A stretch of 64,000 nucleotides of DNA, taken from the NCBI RefSeq assembly GCF_003688595.1, contig NZ_RCWT01000011.1:558001-622000 (forward strand), in the 5' to 3' direction. Positions 1-9,521 of the stretch are shown here, one piece after another. Positions within the stretch are counted from its first letter, which is position 1; each line of letters begins with the position of its first letter. Origin of the DNA: Sphingomonas sp. PP-F2F-G114-C0414 (GTDB lineage Bacteria; Pseudomonadota; Alphaproteobacteria; Sphingomonadales; Sphingomonadaceae). Made by a program: the position numbers and the translations under genes. Below the pieces are notes generated by a model that did not search any database, was not told the DNA's origin, and saw only the letters and a list, made by a program, of their open reading frames with translations.

Positions 1-375
1 CACGGTCGCGGTCTTGCTGGCATAGGCGGTGATCTCGACGTTGATCGAGGGCTTGCTCAGATAGCCGCCACGGACATATGCCTGCGACAATTCGGTGCCG
101 AGTTGCGCGGTCGTCTTGCCCGCCGCCTGGACCACGCCGAGGAACGGCGCGGTGATCGTGCCGTCGGCGCGGATCCGCGTCTTCGACGACATCGAATCCT
201 GCCCGAACACGGTGACCGAAATCTCGTCGTTGGGCCCGAGCACGTACGAGCTTGCCGGCGTGACGGGTCCCTGACCAACGGGTGCATTGGCGACCTGCGC
301 CTGCGCCTGCGCGAGCGGCACCGCGGACAACGCCACTGCGCCAGCCAGGCGTACGAAGTGCCAGCTAACTGTCAT
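1..375 (-). CDS. Polysaccharide export outer-membrane protein (Wza/GumB/GelD-like), 3' end cut off
   Basis: The product starts with a signal-like segment (residues 1-28, ending AQAQAQ) and continues into a Poly_export domain with the hallmark LGPNDEISVTVFG, then an SLBB-type start. Proteins of this family form the outer-membrane channel for EPS or capsule export. The ATG at 375 is preferred over the one at 390 because GAGG lies at good spacing before it; the 390 start would add five residues. The gene follows the beta-barrel gene by about 20 bases on the same strand, so they probably share a transcript. Only 125 codons are in the window, so the C-terminal part cannot be judged. The partner Wzc-like kinase expected nearby is not visible and may lie beyond the left edge. 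Confidence 0.85.
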   Translation of the reverse strand, partial: MTVSWHFVRLAGAVALSAVPLAQAQAQVANAPVGQGPVTPASSYVLGPNDEISVTVFGQDSMSSKTRIRADGTITAPFLGVVQAAGKTTAQLGTELSQAYVRGGYLSKPSINVEITAYASKTATV

Positions 376-394
376 GATGTGCCTCGTCATTGTG

Positions 395-1618
395 TCAGAA
401 CCTGTACGATACGCCGGCCGCGGCGCGGTTGGCATCATAATCGTTTAACCCCGTATTGGTACGCCGCGACGTGCGCTGGCCATCCAACGTCAGATTGAGG
501 CGCTCGCCCATCGCACGGGTCAGCCCCAAAGTCAGGCTGGAAAAACGATCGCTGGAAAAAGGCGACGCGATCACAAGCGGATCGCCGCGAAACTGTCGCC
601 GTCCCAGAATCGCGCCGCCGCGCAGCGTGGTGCGCTCGGCAAACCGCCATTCGGTGTTCAGCGCGTAATCGGACTGGACGGTGAACCCGGACGGCACCAG
701 CGAATCGTTGACGATGCGCCGACCCGCCTCACCCTTGAACATGATCCGCGGAATAGGCCGGAATACGAGGTCCACGTCCCAGCCGGGGCCATGATAGGGG
801 CGCACGTTGGCCCCCTGGCTTCGCGCCTGGAGGTAATGCAGATCGACGTTCAGTTCGACCCGGCTCACGACCGCGCGATTGAACGTCACGCCCGCCTCGT
901 CGATGCGATTGACGACGCCGATCGTCGGACGATCCGCTCGCGAATAGCGATAAAACAGTGCCACCTGTCCCAGGCTGGGACGCGCATAGCCGATTCCGCC
1001 CGCCGCGGAGACCAGCGTTTGGTCCGCGAAATCGAACTGTGTCGTGTTGCGCGTCGTCCGCCGCGACACTTCGGCCAGCGGAAAGAACCCCACGGCGCGA
1101 GGGCAGCTGGCCTTCACCGCCACCGTCGAGAACGTCTGGAAATTGTCGACCGGGCCGTTGATGTCGCCATAATCAGCCTGTTGCCGCGCGAATCGCAGAT
1201 CGGGCTGGATCTGGCAGATGCCAGCGACTCGGATCGTACCGGTCCCCTCTATGTCGGCGCGCGCACGGCTGCGATCGGTGTTCCGGGTATAGAAACTATA
1301 GGCGAAATCGCCGTCGACGCGCAGGTCGTTATGCCCGACCTGCCGTTGATAGGTCGCGCGCACCGCAGGCGTGACGATGATGTCGTCGACCGGCGCCGCG
1401 CGGTTTTCGTTGGTTCGAAAGATGTTGTCGTCATAGGCGACCTCCCCCGACGGCGTCACGCTCAGACCCGGCTGATCGATCGTCGTCACGCCGATCAGCG
1501 GGATCGGCAGCAACGGATTCCCCAGCTGCTCGGACTGCGCGACGGCGACCTGCGGAACGACGAAGGCAGCGGCACCCATTGCCTGGGCAATGACGCTGAA
1601 GACTCGCGCGCGATTCAT
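395..1618 (-). CDS. Outer-membrane beta-barrel protein of EPS locus
   Basis: The 407-residue product has a signal peptide (MNRARVFSVIAQAMGAAAFV, cleavage near AVAQ) followed by many alternating beta strands, and ends in VSYRF with the terminal aromatic typical of outer-membrane barrels. It resembles the beta-barrel proteins (BBP2/GelF-like) found beside Wza-type exporters in sphingomonad EPS loci. A role in moving or tethering polysaccharide at the outer membrane is inferred from context. Longer starts up to 1696 exist, but they place charged, non-signal sequence before the signal peptide. No good ribosome site is visible. The exporter gene follows immediately downstream. Confidence 0.7.
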   Translation of the reverse strand: MNRARVFSVIAQAMGAAAFVVPQVAVAQSEQLGNPLLPIPLIGVTTIDQPGLSVTPSGEVAYDDNIFRTNENRAAPVDDIIVTPAVRATYQRQVGHNDLRVDGDFAYSFYTRNTDRSRARADIEGTGTIRVAGICQIQPDLRFARQQADYGDINGPVDNFQTFSTVAVKASCPRAVGFFPLAEVSRRTTRNTTQFDFADQTLVSAAGGIGYARPSLGQVALFYRYSRADRPTIGVVNRIDEAGVTFNRAVVSRVELNVDLHYLQARSQGANVRPYHGPGWDVDLVFRPIPRIMFKGEAGRRIVNDSLVPSGFTVQSDYALNTEWRFAERTTLRGGAILGRRQFRGDPLVIASPFSSDRFSSLTLGLTRAMGERLNLTLDGQRTSRRTNTGLNDYDANRAAAGVSYRF

Positions 1619-1841
1619 GCTGCAATGCAACATCGAGCGACGAACCGGTGAGGAATAACAACCGAACATAGAGTCTGCGTGCCTTCTCGTATCCACGGCG
1701 TCAAGACGCTCCTAACCGATGTAAAAGACGAACTCACCTTCGATCACGCTGCGCTGCCGCATAAGTGTTCCTATATGTCCCCTCCATTAACCGCATGTAA
1801 AACCCTGCGAATTAAGCATGAGTCCTCATCGAGGGTTCGTC

Positions 1842-3302
1842 ATGGTTCGCCGTTTTTTGCCACTATTCAGCATTTTGCTCGCATCCTGCGGCGGCGGCGA
1901 CGGCAGTTCCGCCTCGACCGAAGCCGTTACGACCGTTCCTGCTGCAGTGCCGTCGCCGACGCCCGCGCCTGCCGCCACGCCGACCGCCGCCGACGCCAGT
2001 GCGCTGCCCACCGAAGCCGGCGCCACCGCGATCATATTTGCCGCGTCGGACCTGCCGGTGCGCGCGTCGCCCTATATCGTCGGCGCGGCCACGCACTTCT
2101 CCTATGCGGCGCTCGCCGGTTACGATCCCGACAGCGTCGCGCAGCGGTTTACCGATAGCGGCATCCGGGCGTTCCGCGAGGATCTCTACTGGAACGCGCT
2201 GGCACCCGATTGGGACGTCACCGGCGCGCATTTGCCGCAGCCGCTCGTGACCTTCCTCGGCAAGACCACCGCACGACCCCTGTATATCCTCAACAACGGC
2301 AACGCGTTCATTCCGGGCGCGTCGCCGCCGGTCGCCGATGCCGGACAGACCGCGTTCGCGGCCTATGCGCAGCGCGCGGTCGCCGCGACCGCCGGCCGCG
2401 ATGCGATCTACGAGATCTGGAACGAATGGAACCGCAACGTCGTCCGCGACAAGCCGGTGATGGTCGGTCCGGGCGACGCGTCGGACTATCGCGCGTCGCT
2501 CTACTACGCGCCGCTCGCTGCGCGCGCGACCAGCGCGATCAAGCAGGTCGCACCCAGCGCGAAGGTCTTGGTGGGCGCGGCGGGCGACGATCCCGACTGG
2601 CAATGGACGCTCGACGTCCTCGCCCGCGGGGCGGCGGCGCAGGCCGACGGCGTCTCCGCGCATATCTACAATCACTGCGCCAGTACCGCCAATCGCACCG
2701 CGTCCGAGGCGCTGGGCCGGCTGACGCTGCTGCATACCAAGATCGCCGGCGCCAATGGCGGGCGCGACCTGCCCTTGTATGTCACCGAATGGGGCTGGCC
2801 GGCGGGTACCAACGTCTGTGCGGTGAGCGCGGCGAAGATCGCGACCAACGTGCCGCAGTTCCTGCTGCACACCGCCGCGCTGCCCTGGGTGGCGGGGTCC
2901 TGGTATTACGAGACCAAGGATTCGGGCGTCGATCCGACCAACATCCAGCATAATTTCGGTCTGTACGACGCCAATTACGCGGCGAAGTCGGCGCAGTGCG
3001 CGTTCGCCGATGCCAGCGCGGTAATCGCCGATGCGAAGGCGATGGCGGTGCAGAGCGTCGACAACGGCCTGACGGTGATCCGCGTCACGACGTCGCGCGG
3101 CCTGGCGATCGTCGCGTGGAGCGCGGTGGCCGGCCGGCAGGGGCGGATCACGGTCGGCGGCACCGCCGCCTACACCACCCGCACCCTCTGCCAGGCCACC
3201 GCTGCCGCCGCCTCCGACCGCACCCTCACCATCGGCGAGATGCCGGTCGTGATCGACATGCCCAACGCCAGCCGACTTGGGGTCAACGCCCGCCTGCTCT
3301 AG
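1842..3302 (+). CDS. Secreted clan GH-A glycoside hydrolase (PslG/GH39-like), lipoprotein
   Basis: The 486-residue product has a lipoprotein signal with lipobox LLASC (Cys16), a Pro/Ala-rich linker to about residue 65, then a TIM-barrel hydrolase. The motif YEIWNEWN carries the likely acid/base Glu195, and YVTEWGWP the likely nucleophile Glu316, spaced as in retaining clan GH-A enzymes. A small beta domain follows from about residue 400. By analogy with PslG of the Psl pathway, it may trim or edit the EPS made by this locus; the substrate is unknown. The ATG at 1842 has GAGGG seven bases upstream, whereas the ATG at 1818 has no such site. It converges on a glycosyltransferase gene with only 31 bases between them. 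Paralogues lie at 9522 and in the giant protein at 23597. Confidence 0.8.
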   Translation: MVRRFLPLFSILLASCGGGDGSSASTEAVTTVPAAVPSPTPAPAATPTAADASALPTEAGATAIIFAASDLPVRASPYIVGAATHFSYAALAGYDPDSVAQRFTDSGIRAFREDLYWNALAPDWDVTGAHLPQPLVTFLGKTTARPLYILNNGNAFIPGASPPVADAGQTAFAAYAQRAVAATAGRDAIYEIWNEWNRNVVRDKPVMVGPGDASDYRASLYYAPLAARATSAIKQVAPSAKVLVGAAGDDPDWQWTLDVLARGAAAQADGVSAHIYNHCASTANRTASEALGRLTLLHTKIAGANGGRDLPLYVTEWGWPAGTNVCAVSAAKIATNVPQFLLHTAALPWVAGSWYYETKDSGVDPTNIQHNFGLYDANYAAKSAQCAFADASAVIADAKAMAVQSVDNGLTVIRVTTSRGLAIVAWSAVAGRQGRITVGGTAAYTTRTLCQATAAAASDRTLTIGEMPVVIDMPNASRLGVNARLL

Positions 3303-3333
3303 GCTGCCGGACAAATCGCGATCCTCGCGTCGG

Positions 3334-4551
3334 TCAGCGGTTTCCGCTGCCGGCCGCGATCTGGTCGAACGCGTCGAGCATCTGTTTGGCGAGCACGTCA
3401 TAGTCGTACCGGTCGGTCTGCTTGGCGGCCTGCTCGCGCAGGACCAGCAATTGCTCGGGATTCTCCAACACATCGACGATCGCCGCACGCCAGCGCTCGG
3501 TGTCGCCGGGCGGCACCAGCATGCCGTTGACACCGGGCTCGATCAGTTCGGGCAGCCCGCCCTTGTCGCTGCCCATCACCGGCACCGCGTTGACCAGCGC
3601 CTGGAACACGACGCCCGGCGAATTTTCGGCCCATAGCGACGGAACGATCAGCATATCGCTTTCGGCCATCAGATCGGAGACGTTCTGCTGCGGCACATGG
3701 CCCTGCATCGTCAGCCACGGGCGATCGCCATACGCCGCCCGCAACGCCTGATCCTCCGGCCCCTTGCCGAGCACGGTGAGATGGAACTTATACTGCGCGG
3801 CGAGCGGATCGAGCAGTTCGAGGAGGAAATTGATCCCCTTGGTCTTTTCCAGCCGTCCGACGAACACCAGTCGCACCGTATCCGACGGCACGTGCGTGGT
3901 GCGCGGGGTGGGATAGCGGTTGGGGTTGAGGATGTGGAAGCGCGGATAGTCCTCAATCGGCAGGAACGACGACACCGTGTCGAGATTGGACTGCGACGGC
4001 GAGATGAAGCCGAGCCGCGGAATCTCACGCAGGAACCCCATCTTGACCTTCGAACTCACGCGGCAACTGGTACACTGGCCGACGCACTCGTCGCTGCCGC
4101 GGAACATCGTCGTACGCAGGCAGGTATAGGCAAGGTCGTGCAATGTGATCGCGGTCGGGATGTCGTGACGGCCGATCGCCTTCAACCCGTTATAGCCCAG
4201 CCCCGATATCCAGTGGATATGGATGAAATCGGGTTTGAAATCGGCGATGACCTGCTCGAACATAGCCTCGTTGCGCGGATCGTAATGATCCTGCGCATGC
4301 CAGATCGGCTTCTTCCAGCTCGGCGCTTGGCTGGTCTTGAACACCGGATAGATGTGCGGGGTGCCGACCCGGTACAGCGTGTAGCCGTCCTGCGGCGTCG
4401 CCCAGCTCTCATGCTCGGCCATCGGCGCCGCTGTCAGTACCGCCGCCTCGTGGCCATTGGCTGCGAACCAATAGGTCAGACTGTGCGCGCACAGTTCCGC
4501 GCCACCGATCACATAAGGCGGATAATAGGCGGAAATGCTCAGGATGCGCAT
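3334..4551 (-). CDS. GT4 family glycosyltransferase
   Basis: A 405-residue GT-B fold enzyme. The N-terminus MRILSISAYYPPYVIGGAE is the usual GT4 start. A cysteine-rich stretch near residue 170 (DECVGQCTSC) precedes the C-terminal nucleotide-sugar domain, which carries VFVGRLEKTKGI, PSLWAENSPGVVFQALV and the EX7E-type region. It probably adds one sugar to the lipid-linked repeat unit on the cytoplasmic face. The ATG at 4551 is chosen because GGAGCGG lies upstream; the ATG at 4566 falls inside that site. The gene lies 43 bases after the hexapeptide acyltransferase gene and is probably co-transcribed with it. It shares the cysteine patch with the enzyme at 5545. Confidence 0.85.
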   Translation of the reverse strand: MRILSISAYYPPYVIGGAELCAHSLTYWFAANGHEAAVLTAAPMAEHESWATPQDGYTLYRVGTPHIYPVFKTSQAPSWKKPIWHAQDHYDPRNEAMFEQVIADFKPDFIHIHWISGLGYNGLKAIGRHDIPTAITLHDLAYTCLRTTMFRGSDECVGQCTSCRVSSKVKMGFLREIPRLGFISPSQSNLDTVSSFLPIEDYPRFHILNPNRYPTPRTTHVPSDTVRLVFVGRLEKTKGINFLLELLDPLAAQYKFHLTVLGKGPEDQALRAAYGDRPWLTMQGHVPQQNVSDLMAESDMLIVPSLWAENSPGVVFQALVNAVPVMGSDKGGLPELIEPGVNGMLVPPGDTERWRAAIVDVLENPEQLLVLREQAAKQTDRYDYDVLAKQMLDAFDQIAAGSGNR

Positions 4552-4594
4552 TGTGTGCCGCTCCAATGGCTATAGGACGAGAGTTCGCGCAGCA

Positions 4595-5152
4595 TCATGA
4601 CGCGGCGACGATCCGGGCCGGCACGCCAACCGCGACCGCACCGTTCGGCACATCACGCAACACTACGGCATTGGCGCCGATCATGGCTCCCTCCCCGATT
4701 GAGATCGCGCCTATAATTGCCGCCCCTGCCGACAGATAGGCGTTTCGGCCGATCCGTGCATGACCAGGGCTGTGCGAATGGCGGGAGCCGATCGTCACGT
4801 TCTGCAGGATCGCGACGTTTTCGCCCAAGGTGCAGACGCCCACGACGATCCCGTATGGATGAGGAATGTACAGTCCCGGCGAAACAGTACAGCCGATCGC
4901 GATCTCCGAACCGAACGAGCGGCACGTCGCCCACCACCAGATACGCCGCATCGGACGACCAATCACGGGAATGCGCGCCAACAGATCCTGGATCCGCCGC
5001 GCCAGCACGAACTGGAACCCTTGCGTCACCAGGATCATCCGCAAGGCGAAGCCCGCGGTTACGATGGTCGATTCGTGATGGGCGAACAACGCGAGATCAC
5101 GCCGAACCGCCGCGCGGAAACCGGCGGCTTCGCCTGATTCCGTATTGGTCAT
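4595..5152 (-). CDS. Serine O-acetyltransferase-like hexapeptide acyltransferase
   Basis: The 185-residue product has an N-terminal helical region, then left-handed beta-helix hexapeptide repeats (GENVAILQNVTIG, IGRNAYLSAGAAI, IGEGAMIGANAVV) and the terminal VPARIV. This matches the SAT/colanic-acid acetyltransferase group that uses acetyl-CoA. Inside an EPS locus and next to a glycosyltransferase gene, sugar O-acetylation is more likely than cysteine synthesis; that is an inference. A close relative lies at 14006. It is the first gene of a leftward unit with the GT4 gene, reading out of the 392-base divergent region. Confidence 0.75.
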   Translation of the reverse strand: MTNTESGEAAGFRAAVRRDLALFAHHESTIVTAGFALRMILVTQGFQFVLARRIQDLLARIPVIGRPMRRIWWWATCRSFGSEIAIGCTVSPGLYIPHPYGIVVGVCTLGENVAILQNVTIGSRHSHSPGHARIGRNAYLSAGAAIIGAISIGEGAMIGANAVVLRDVPNGAVAVGVPARIVAAS

Positions 5153-5544
5153 GGGCGGACACTACCTCTGCTGGAGACTGCCATTCGGCATGGTGAAAAT
5201 GGTATAAAGAAATTTTTTGTGCATTGCGGCAATTGTGACGTCACGCAAAGCCATAACGGTGAACTCGTATCATTTTTTGTAAAAATATCGTCTGTAGAGG
5301 ACACGTGCCTGCCCTTGCCGTCACAAGTTCACGGTTGCGAAAGATGCTGAGGTCACGATATCGCAGACGCGAGATGAACGTTCGATGGCGTAGTATCCGC
5401 ACTGGATTTGATCGAGACGACAGTAACGATCGACCAGAACGGGTGGATGTCGCCTTAGAATACGCCGCCTTGAATTCCATGGTGCGCCTCCTCCGCGGTA
5501 TTTGGGTCGCGGCTGATACGCAAAAGACGAATTGATAGGGTAGC
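5153..5544. promoter_or_regulatory. Divergent intergenic region between acyltransferase and GT4 genes
   Basis: There is no credible gene in these 392 bases. The region is AT-richer than its surroundings, with T-tracts near 5210-5220 and 5271-5278. It holds a perfect 10-bp palindrome GTGACGTCAC at 5235-5244. It must contain the promoters of the leftward acyltransferase/GT4 unit and the rightward GT4 gene, but no confident -35/-10 pair was recognised. Confidence 0.45.
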
Positions 5545-6750
5545 ATGCGCATTCTGATCGTGAACACGTTGTATCCCCCCTCCCTCGTCGGTGGCGCCGA
5601 GCGGTCGGTCGCGCTGCTCGGCCGGGCGGTCGGCGCGCGCGGTCACGAGGTTCACGTCGCGTCGCTGCACGACGGCGATACGATCATCGAGGAACGCGAC
5701 GGTCCGGTGACGGTACACCGCCTGCCGCTGCGCAACATCTATTGGCCGTTCCGCCCCGGTCATCGTCCGTCGAAGCCCGTGCGCCTGATGTGGCACCTGC
5801 GCGACCGGAAAAATCGGCGGGCGACTCGCGACCTGATCGCGCTCGCCAAGCGGATCAAGCCCGACGTGCTGCACACCAACAATCTGCAGGGGTTCTCGAC
5901 CGAGATCTGGCACTGGGCGCGCGCCAACGACATCCGGATCGTCCACACGCTGCGCGACTACAGCCTTATGTGCGCCCGCGCCGCGCTATACCGCGATCGC
6001 AAGGATTGCGTCGAACGCTGCGCCGATTGCCGGCTGCTGACCGACCGCAAGAAGCGCAATACGCCGCTCGTCGATGCGGTCGCCTCGAACAGTCAGTACG
6101 TGATCGATACGCACGAGCGTCACGGCTTCTTCGACGATACGCCGAGCCGCGTGATCTTCAACATCGCCGATGTGAACGCGGTGGTGTCCAGCACGGAACG
6201 ACCGGGGCGCGAGGACGCCCCCGGCCTGGTGTTCGGCGTCATCGGCCGGGTCGAACCCGAAAAGGGCATCGAAGTGGTGCTCGCGGCAATCACCAGCGTC
6301 GAAGGCGACTGGCGACTGCGCATCGCCGGCGGTGGCCAGACCGACTATATCGACGGGCTGAAGGCGCGCTATCCGGATCCGCGGATCGACTGGATGGGGT
6401 TCGTCGAGGCCGATGCGTTCTACGACAGCATCGACGTCCTGATCATCGGCTCGACCTGGCCCGAACCGCTGCCGCGTACCATGATCGAAAGCCTCGCGCG
6501 CGGCACGCCGACCTTGTATTCGGACGCTGGCGGCACGCCCGAGATCGGCCATATGGCGCCGCTGTCGGCAATGTACGCCAAGGACGATCCCGAGGCGCTC
6601 GCATCGCAGCTGCGCCTTGCGCTCGACGACCCGGCGACCTGGCGCGCGCGCCGCACCGCCGATCCGGCATTGCTCGAGCAATTCTCCGAAGCGGCGGTCG
6701 CGGGCCGCTATATCGCGCTCTACGCCAGCGACGCCGACCGCCCGGTCTGA
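5545..6750 (+). CDS. GT4 family glycosyltransferase
   Basis: The 401-residue product begins MRILIVNTLYPPSLVGGAE, a typical GT4 N-domain, and has a cysteine-rich insert (KDCVERCADCR, about residues 152-162) like that of the 3334 enzyme. The C-domain carries VFGVIGRVEPEKGIE and the acceptor-sugar region PEPLPRTMIESLARGTP. It should transfer a sugar onto the EPS repeat unit in the cytoplasm. It is a single rightward gene that ends 21 bases before the stop of a converging third GT4 gene. A TAGGG element before the ATG is the likely ribosome site. Confidence 0.85.
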   Translation: MRILIVNTLYPPSLVGGAERSVALLGRAVGARGHEVHVASLHDGDTIIEERDGPVTVHRLPLRNIYWPFRPGHRPSKPVRLMWHLRDRKNRRATRDLIALAKRIKPDVLHTNNLQGFSTEIWHWARANDIRIVHTLRDYSLMCARAALYRDRKDCVERCADCRLLTDRKKRNTPLVDAVASNSQYVIDTHERHGFFDDTPSRVIFNIADVNAVVSSTERPGREDAPGLVFGVIGRVEPEKGIEVVLAAITSVEGDWRLRIAGGGQTDYIDGLKARYPDPRIDWMGFVEADAFYDSIDVLIIGSTWPEPLPRTMIESLARGTPTLYSDAGGTPEIGHMAPLSAMYAKDDPEALASQLRLALDDPATWRARRTADPALLEQFSEAAVAGRYIALYASDADRPV

Positions 6751-6771
6751 TCGGCGTTTTTCGCTCGCTAT

Positions 6772-7836
6772 TCAGATCGCAGCGAGCGCGGCGATCAGAT
6801 CGTCGGTGCTCGCCGACCAGCTATAGGCGTCAGCGCGCGCCGCGGTGCGTGCCGCCAGATCGTCGACCAGAATGTCGTCGCGCAGGATCCGCTCCAGCCC
6901 CGCCGCGATCGAGTCGATCGAGGTCGGATCGACGTACAGCGCCGCATCGCCGCACACCTCGCGCACCGGGGGGATATCGCCCGCCAGCACCGGACGGCCG
7001 AACTGCATCATCTCCAGCGGTGGGATGCCGAAGCCTTCATACAGGCTGGGAAACACCAGCGCGCGGGCGGCGCGGTACAGCCCCATCAACGCCTCGTCGC
7101 TGATCCGGCCCGGCAGGATCACGCCCGGCGGCACGTCGTCCATGCCGTTCTGCGCGAACGATTTGACCGCCGCGCCGACCAGCACGAGCCGATCGTCGGG
7201 CCGCGCGACCCGCGCGAACGCCTCGAGCGCGCGCGGCAGGTTCTTGTTCGGTGCGAACGATCCCACGAAGAGCAGGAATCGGCCCGGAATCAGGCCCAGT
7301 TGCGCGACGATGTCGGTATCAGGGACGATCGCCTCGACATGGTCCGCCGCGTTGGGGATCACCGGAATTCTGGCGGGGTCGAGCTTGAGCACTGCGGCCA
7401 GACGATCGCGCGAAAAGCCCGACACGGTCGCGATCTGTGAGCGACGCGCGATCAGATGCCCGAGCGTCCGGTGCATCGTCCGATACGGTCGCGAGAAATT
7501 CTCCGGCAGATCGTAGACCAGTGCGTCGTGGATCACGGTCAGCGACCGGCGCGGCGCGATCGGCCCAGAGTTGCACAGGTTGAGAAGCGTCGACCCGTGT
7601 ACCGCTCGCGGCAGATGGATCTGCTCCCAGGCGTGACCACCGCCGCGACCGACGGTGCGCGCCGAAAACCACGGCCATTCTGGCGGTGCAGCAACGCCGG
7701 GCGGCAGCAACAGCGTCCAGCGGGGTGGCTCGACACCCGCCACGATGCGGTCGTGAACCTGCCCCAGCAACATGCGCGCGAACCGTTCGACGCCGGTGAC
7801 CGAGCGTCCCAGAAAACGACCATTAACTGCGATCAT
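6772..7836 (-). CDS. GT4 family glycosyltransferase (mannosyltransferase-like)
   Basis: The 354-residue product opens with MIAVNGRFLGRSVTGVERFA, the N-terminus typical of GT4 enzymes of the WbaZ/mannosyltransferase type. It also carries TVIHDALVYDLPENFS, FVGSFAPNKNL and the C-terminal VFPSLYEGFGIPPLE. The sugar cannot be assigned from sequence alone. The ATG at 7836 fits this conserved start; the longer version from 7923 adds 29 residues without family resemblance. It diverges from the sugar-1-phosphate transferase gene across a 244-base region. Confidence 0.85.
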   Translation of the reverse strand: MIAVNGRFLGRSVTGVERFARMLLGQVHDRIVAGVEPPRWTLLLPPGVAAPPEWPWFSARTVGRGGGHAWEQIHLPRAVHGSTLLNLCNSGPIAPRRSLTVIHDALVYDLPENFSRPYRTMHRTLGHLIARRSQIATVSGFSRDRLAAVLKLDPARIPVIPNAADHVEAIVPDTDIVAQLGLIPGRFLLFVGSFAPNKNLPRALEAFARVARPDDRLVLVGAAVKSFAQNGMDDVPPGVILPGRISDEALMGLYRAARALVFPSLYEGFGIPPLEMMQFGRPVLAGDIPPVREVCGDAALYVDPTSIDSIAAGLERILRDDILVDDLAARTAARADAYSWSASTDDLIAALAAI

Positions 7837-8080
7837 TGTCTCTATTTTCCAATTCCATCCGGGGATAGCCACGGTGTGACGCCATATTGTTGCAAGGCTG
7901 CTATGCGCCGCCATGGGTGGCAATCTAAACTGATTCGAGTGTTTCGTTCAGGTTAGATCCTGCATCGTAAGGTTATATCGCCGTGATTGCTCCACGATGG
8001 CCCACCCGCTATCACTGTTGCAGCGCAGCGAAAACCGGTCGGGTGGCCAGGGGCCGATTTTCTAAGGATAAAGTCACGCG
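7837..8080. promoter_or_regulatory. Divergent promoter region before the priming transferase
   Basis: These 244 bases separate the leftward GT4 gene from the rightward priming transferase and show no gene. AAGGA about 12 bases before 8081 is the likely ribosome site of the transferase. The promoters are expected here but were not resolved by eye. Confidence 0.35.
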
Positions 8081-9469
8081 ATGGAAGTAGCCATGGACCA
8101 TCTCGGCGAAGTTTCGTTGGCCGGCGCCCTCCACCGACGGAACCTGCGCCTGCGGCTATATTGCCTGTTGATCGCGACCGACCTGTTCGCGATCGCGATC
8201 GGATTCGCGATCGGCAGCTTCGTCCGCGGCGACAATTGGCTGTCGCTGAGCGGGATCGATCTCGCCTATCCGGTCCTGCCGATCTATTTCCTTATCGCCT
8301 TCAACAACAAGGCGTATTCCCGGCCCGCGATCACCAGCGGCACCGAATCGATGATGCGCGCGATCGTGCCGCTGGCGATCACCGGGTTCGCGCTGCTGAC
8401 GCTGATCTTCTTCGTTCAGGCGGGCAACGACATCTCCCGCGTCGCATTCGCGATCGGTTTCGGCGGCACCACGATCCTGATGGCGACGTTCCGGATGATC
8501 ATCGTCATCGTCGTCCGGCGCACGGTCGCGCCGAAGCTGGTCGCCGAACTGCTGATCGTCGACGACGTACCGCGCGCGCAATGGCACGAGCCGAAGCTCT
8601 GCGACACAATCTTTGCCGGCGAGGCCGGGATCGAGCCGGACATGGGCAATCCGCACATGCTCAATCGATTCGGCCAGATGGTCAGCAAGTACGAGCGGGT
8701 CGTGGTGCACTGCCCGGTCGATCGCCAGCTCGACTGGTCGCTGCTCCTGCGCGGCGCCAATGTCGACGGCGAGATCCTGTCGGCCGGTTTCGGCAAGCTC
8801 GGCGTGCTGGGCCTGCAGAACTTCAAGGGCCGCCAGACGCTGCTCGTTGCACGCGGGCCGCTGAGCTATACCGACATGGCCAAGAAGCGCGCGCTCGACA
8901 TCATCGTGACGCTGATCGTGCTGATCGCGATCTCCCCGGCACTGGTGCTGATCGCGCTCGCGGTGAAGCTCGATTCGCCCGGCCCCGTGCTGTTCCGGCA
9001 GGAGCGGATCGGGCGCGGCAACCGCATCTTCAACATCCTGAAGTTCCGCTCGATGCGCGTCGAAAGCCTCGATGCGAAGGGCGCAACCTCGACGCAACGC
9101 GACGACAAGCGCATCACCCGCGTCGGCGCGTTCATCCGCAAGACCAGCCTCGACGAGATCCCGCAGTTCCTGAACGTCCTGCTCGGCGACATGAGCCTGG
9201 TCGGGCCGCGCCCGCACGCGCTTGGGTCGCTCGCGGGCAACCAGTTGTTCTGGGAAGTCGATCGCGAATATTGGCATCGCCACGCGCTGAAGCCGGGAAT
9301 CACCGGCCTTGCGCAGGTTCGCGGGTTCCGCGGCGCGACCCACCGCGACGTCGATCTCAAGAATCGGCTGCAGGCCGATCTCGAATATCTCCATGACTGG
9401 AGCCTGATGCGCGACGTCAAGATCCTGTTCCGGACGATGACCGTTCTCGTCCACAGCAACGCCTATTGA
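8081..9469 (+). CDS. Polyprenyl-phosphate sugar-1-phosphate transferase (EPS priming enzyme)
   Basis: A 462-residue polytopic protein with four to five membrane helices in the first 150 residues, a soluble middle region, one more helix near 290-310, and the C-terminal bacterial sugar transferase domain. Visible signatures are VLFRQERIGRGNRIF, ILKFRSMR, the TSLDEIPQFLNVL Asp-Glu pair, GDMSLVGPRPH and KPGITGLAQVRG. These define the WbaP/GumD/GelB type, which loads the first hexose-1-phosphate onto undecaprenyl phosphate. As the first committed step of EPS synthesis, it implies a Wzx/Wzy-dependent route. The glycoside hydrolase gene follows 52 bases later on the same strand. Confidence 0.9.
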   Translation: MEVAMDHLGEVSLAGALHRRNLRLRLYCLLIATDLFAIAIGFAIGSFVRGDNWLSLSGIDLAYPVLPIYFLIAFNNKAYSRPAITSGTESMMRAIVPLAITGFALLTLIFFVQAGNDISRVAFAIGFGGTTILMATFRMIIVIVVRRTVAPKLVAELLIVDDVPRAQWHEPKLCDTIFAGEAGIEPDMGNPHMLNRFGQMVSKYERVVVHCPVDRQLDWSLLLRGANVDGEILSAGFGKLGVLGLQNFKGRQTLLVARGPLSYTDMAKKRALDIIVTLIVLIAISPALVLIALAVKLDSPGPVLFRQERIGRGNRIFNILKFRSMRVESLDAKGATSTQRDDKRITRVGAFIRKTSLDEIPQFLNVLLGDMSLVGPRPHALGSLAGNQLFWEVDREYWHRHALKPGITGLAQVRGFRGATHRDVDLKNRLQADLEYLHDWSLMRDVKILFRTMTVLVHSNAY

Positions 9470-9521
9470 GCCCGCGCCGCGGGGGCGGTAGGGCGCGATT
9501 CCGGGGGTTGAGGAGAAGCCA

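Noticed and set aside
1863..3533. A 556-codon minus-strand frame across the GH lipoprotein gene
   Set aside because: It is the antisense frame of a gene with clear motifs and runs into the neighbouring glycosyltransferase gene. The sequence is low-complexity Arg/Gly.
5742..7103. A 453-codon plus-strand frame overlapping two GT4 genes
   Set aside because: It overlaps both the 5545 and 6772 genes out of frame and encodes low-complexity Arg-rich sequence.
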